In this document: one piece after another, positions 61,748-64,000 of the stretch
How the letters are laid out: each line of letters opens with the position of its first letter
Position numbering within the stretch: position 1 is the first letter of the stretch
DNA from: Bacteroides pyogenes_A
GTDB taxonomy: Bacteria > Bacteroidota > Bacteroidia > Bacteroidales > Bacteroidaceae
NCBI RefSeq assembly: GCF_048595595.1
Contig: NZ_CP184347.1
Length of the DNA stretch: 64,000 bases
Reading direction: 5' to 3' (one strand)
The notes under the pieces: model-generated
The model's input: the letters and a program-made list of their open reading frames with translations, nothing else
The model's database searches: none
What the model was told of the DNA's origin: nothing
Translations under genes and position numbers: made by a program

Positions 61748-62884
61748 ATGAGTAAATTAGTACGAATCTGTATTTTTGCTCTTTCGGTTATGGCATGTTT
61801 GCCTGTATCTGGTCAAGAATGCCGGGACAAGGAGCAGACATATGTATTGGAACAACCGTATGAAGTAGCAAAAATAGTCTCTCCTCAAGGGAAGAAGATA
61901 AAAAACGTGATTCTGATGATTGGTGACGGCATGAGCCTGATGCACGTATATTCTGCATGGACAGCCAATCGAGGAAAGCTTTTCTTGGACAACAGCAAGG
62001 CTGTGGGGTTGTCGAAAACATATTGTGCCGACCGGCTGATTACCGATTCGGGAGCAGGCGGCACGGCCATAGCCACGGGACAAAAAACAAACTATCATTA
62101 TGTGGGGGTGGATATGCTGGGACGTCCGTTGAAGTCGTTGATTGAATTGGCCTCCGCCAAAGGAAAGGCAACCGGCATGGCCGTAACTTGTCGTCTGTGG
62201 GATGCCACACCTGCCGATTTCTGTTGCCATAATACCGACAGGAATGCGGAGGCGGAGATTGTGGCGGACTATGTAAACTGCAACATCGACTATGTGTTTG
62301 GCGGCGGTGCCCAGCTCTTTGAGAATCGGGAAGACGGGCGAAACTTGTTCGACGAGTTGCGTGCCAAAGGTTTTCAGACACCTCGCAGTTGGGACGAGCT
62401 GGCCGCTGTGACCAAGGGAAAAGTGTTTGCCGTGCCTTATCCGGTGGACACCCCCCTTCCGGCCGAACGCGGCGACCTGCTGGCTCGCGCGTCGTTAAAG
62501 GGCATTGAACTGTTGAACCGCAATAAGAAAGGATTCTTTATGATGATAGAAGGCTCACAGTTGGACGATTACTCCCATTTCAACGATCTTGACTTGCTGA
62601 TGCAGGAGACACACGATTTCGACCGAACGATTGGTGCGGTATATGAATGGGCTGCTAAGGATGGGGAAACATTGGTCGTGGTCACTGCTGACCATGAAAC
62701 GGGCGGACTGACGTTGGTAGACGGAGACCTAAAAGCGGGAAAGATAGTGTGCAATTTCTCCACGACCGGGCATAGCGGTGTCATGGTTCCCGTCTATGCT
62801 TTTGGTCCCGGTGCGGAAGTATTTACAGGAATTTATGAGAATACGGCCATTTTCGATAAGATAAAGAGTTTACTCGATTTGTAG
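61748..62884 (+). CDS. Secreted alkaline phosphatase-family protein
   Basis: A 378-residue exported protein (signal peptide MSKLVRICIFALSVMACLPV, cleaved near SGQ). The alkaline phosphatase motifs are complete: MIGDGM with D60, nucleophile S101 in TDSGAGGTA, VVTADHETGGL, and the late TGHSGVMVPVYAFG. It should hydrolyse phosphomonoesters in the periplasm or at the surface. Directly downstream of the EEP-family gene (54-base gap): together a diesterase and a monoesterase could strip phosphate from a substituted glycan. Confidence 0.92.
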   Translation: MSKLVRICIFALSVMACLPVSGQECRDKEQTYVLEQPYEVAKIVSPQGKKIKNVILMIGDGMSLMHVYSAWTANRGKLFLDNSKAVGLSKTYCADRLITDSGAGGTAIATGQKTNYHYVGVDMLGRPLKSLIELASAKGKATGMAVTCRLWDATPADFCCHNTDRNAEAEIVADYVNCNIDYVFGGGAQLFENREDGRNLFDELRAKGFQTPRSWDELAAVTKGKVFAVPYPVDTPLPAERGDLLARASLKGIELLNRNKKGFFMMIEGSQLDDYSHFNDLDLLMQETHDFDRTIGAVYEWAAKDGETLVVVTADHETGGLTLVDGDLKAGKIVCNFSTTGHSGVMVPVYAFGPGAEVFTGIYENTAIFDKIKSLLDL

Positions 62885-62905
62885 AATTTAAAAAAAGAAC
62901 CTACA

Positions 62906-64000
62906 ATGTTGAAACATATTTTGTTGACGAGCTTGCTACCTTTGGCTGCAAGCTTTGCGCTGAAAGCTCAAAGTAGCGGTAATAATGAAAAATATCATTT
63001 ACCCTATAAGAATACGTATGTGAAAGAACCCTTGGTCACTGAGAACGAGTATCGTGTGGCAAAACCTGAAATCATCGAGCCGAAAAGCTTTGAGGAAGCC
63101 CGGCGTATATTACCCAATCCTATTTGGGAGGGGCATGACAAAGAATTGGAGATGTATTGGAAGGCATGGGAAACGGCTATCGGGCATATTTGTGCCCCTC
63201 AACCTGGTTCGGGCTTTGTTTCGAGCTATTTGGATACGGCTTATAACGGCAATATCTTTATGTGGGATTCTTCCTTTATATTGATGTTTGCCCGTTACGG
63301 TACACTCTTTTTCCCTTTCCAGCGGACGTTGGATAATTTTTATGTAAAGCAGCATCCCGACGGGTTTATTTGCCGTGAGATAAAAGCCGATGGTGCCGAT
63401 TGCTTCGAACGCTATGACCCGGTGAGCACAGGACCTAATCTGATGCCGTGGTGCGAAATGGTCTATTTCCATCAGTTTGGCGATCTCGAACGCCTGCATA
63501 AAGTATTTCCTGTACTTTGTGCCTATTACAGGTGGCTCAAGCTGAATAGAACGTGGAGAAATGGCACGTATTGGTCGAGCGGATGGGGTACTGGTATGGA
63601 TAACATGCCCCGTGTTCCGGCGGAGTACAGCCCTATCTACAGTCACGGACATATGATTTGGTTGGATACGAACCTGCAACAACTGTTTACGGCTAACTTA
63701 TTGCTCGAAATGGGGTTCTATTTGGAGCGCTGGCAAGAGATAGAAGACCTTGAAGATGAGGCTAAAATGTTGAGCCAATACATCCGGGATAACCTTTGGG
63801 ACGACGAAACGGGGTTCCTGTACGACCAATATGCCGACGGCACGTTGTGCCAAACCAAAGGGATAGGCGCATACTGGGCTTTGTTCACCAATGTGTTGGA
63901 CGCGGCACAGATAGAGCGTATGGTAAAAGAACTGGATAATCCTGCCACTTTCAAGCGTAAACATCGTGTGCCTTCTCTGTCTGCCGACCATCCTAAGTAC
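62906..64000 (+). CDS. GH63/trehalase-like glycoside hydrolase, N-terminal part (3' end outside window)
   Basis: The frame starts with ATG 62906 and is still open at the last base (365 codons visible). A signal peptide (MLKHILLTSLLPLAASFALK, cleaved near AQS) precedes an (alpha/alpha)6-type domain with NGNIFMWDSSFILMFARYG, SSGWGTGMDNMPR and HMIWLDTNLQQLFTANLLLE. These match GH63-type, MGH1-like glycosidases that act on alpha-glucosides or alpha-mannosylated small compounds. The catalytic base region lies beyond the window, so the assignment is at clan level. Twenty-one bases after the phosphatase gene, last visible member of the locus. Confidence 0.8.
   Translation, partial: MLKHILLTSLLPLAASFALKAQSSGNNEKYHLPYKNTYVKEPLVTENEYRVAKPEIIEPKSFEEARRILPNPIWEGHDKELEMYWKAWETAIGHICAPQPGSGFVSSYLDTAYNGNIFMWDSSFILMFARYGTLFFPFQRTLDNFYVKQHPDGFICREIKADGADCFERYDPVSTGPNLMPWCEMVYFHQFGDLERLHKVFPVLCAYYRWLKLNRTWRNGTYWSSGWGTGMDNMPRVPAEYSPIYSHGHMIWLDTNLQQLFTANLLLEMGFYLERWQEIEDLEDEAKMLSQYIRDNLWDDETGFLYDQYADGTLCQTKGIGAYWALFTNVLDAAQIERMVKELDNPATFKRKHRVPSLSADHPKY

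Overview
The window reads as a chromosomal segment of a Bacteroides species (phylum Bacteroidota). Supporting signs are the SusC/SusD pair with GH92, GH20 and GH31 enzymes, the split promoter signature of this genus (TTG at about -33 and TAnnTTTG at -7, about 19 bases apart) in front of many genes, the rarity of strong Shine-Dalgarno sites, and signal peptides ending in AQ or in a lipobox. I cannot name the species.

Layout. 1-1.9 kb: 3' end of a secreted GH31 glycosidase carrying a dockerin and a cohesin-like domain. 2.3-7 kb: trpS (-) and carB (+), divergent. carB is preceded by a promoter, a 43-codon leader reading frame and a strong intrinsic terminator, the architecture of UTP-sensing pyrBI attenuation. 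7.4-10.8 kb: secreted GH20 hexosaminidase (-), yaaA and an acetyltransferase. 11.4-16.3 kb: two identical tRNA-Val genes, purB, an RluB-type pseudouridine synthase with a long Arg/Asp/Tyr repeat tail, and asnS. 16.5-18.6 kb: two envelope proteins of unknown function. 19.0-21.9 kb: rplM-rpsI-rpsB-tsf with structured leaders. 22-32.5 kb: housekeeping genes (SUI1-type factor, rex, FAA hydrolase, ispF, mnmA, S8 protease, xseA-xseB, ilvE, trmB). 32.8-34.1 kb: three small envelope or stress-type genes and a 1.2 kb gene-poor stretch between trmB and mrp. 36.6-37.7 kb: an intact IS982-family insertion sequence. 38-42.6 kb: a TlpA-like thioredoxin protein, and a BlaI-type repressor with its M56/BlaR-type membrane sensor, which carries two TonB C-terminal domains. 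42.8-43.4 kb: a large noncoding repeat array. 43.8-49.7 kb: a beta-barrel protein and a TolC-HlyD-permease-permease export operon with no ATPase gene. 50.3-51.3 kb: a decayed IS110-family transposase. 51.8-64 kb: a polysaccharide utilisation locus (ROK kinase, SusC, SusD, GH92, EEP-family phosphoesterase, alkaline phosphatase, GH63-like hydrolase running off the end).

How the parts work together. The right-hand locus forms a coherent pathway: SusC/SusD import, GH92 alpha-mannosidase trimming, two secreted phosphoesterases, a further (alpha/alpha)6-type glycosidase and a cytoplasmic sugar kinase. This points to a phosphorylated, mannose-containing glycan, although the substrate is inference. 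The middle is mostly translation and nucleotide housekeeping.

The two observations I rate highest are the carB leader (3510-3753) and a common 22-bp register seen in three unrelated intergenic repeat arrays (10881-10990, 17549-17657, 42789-43412).
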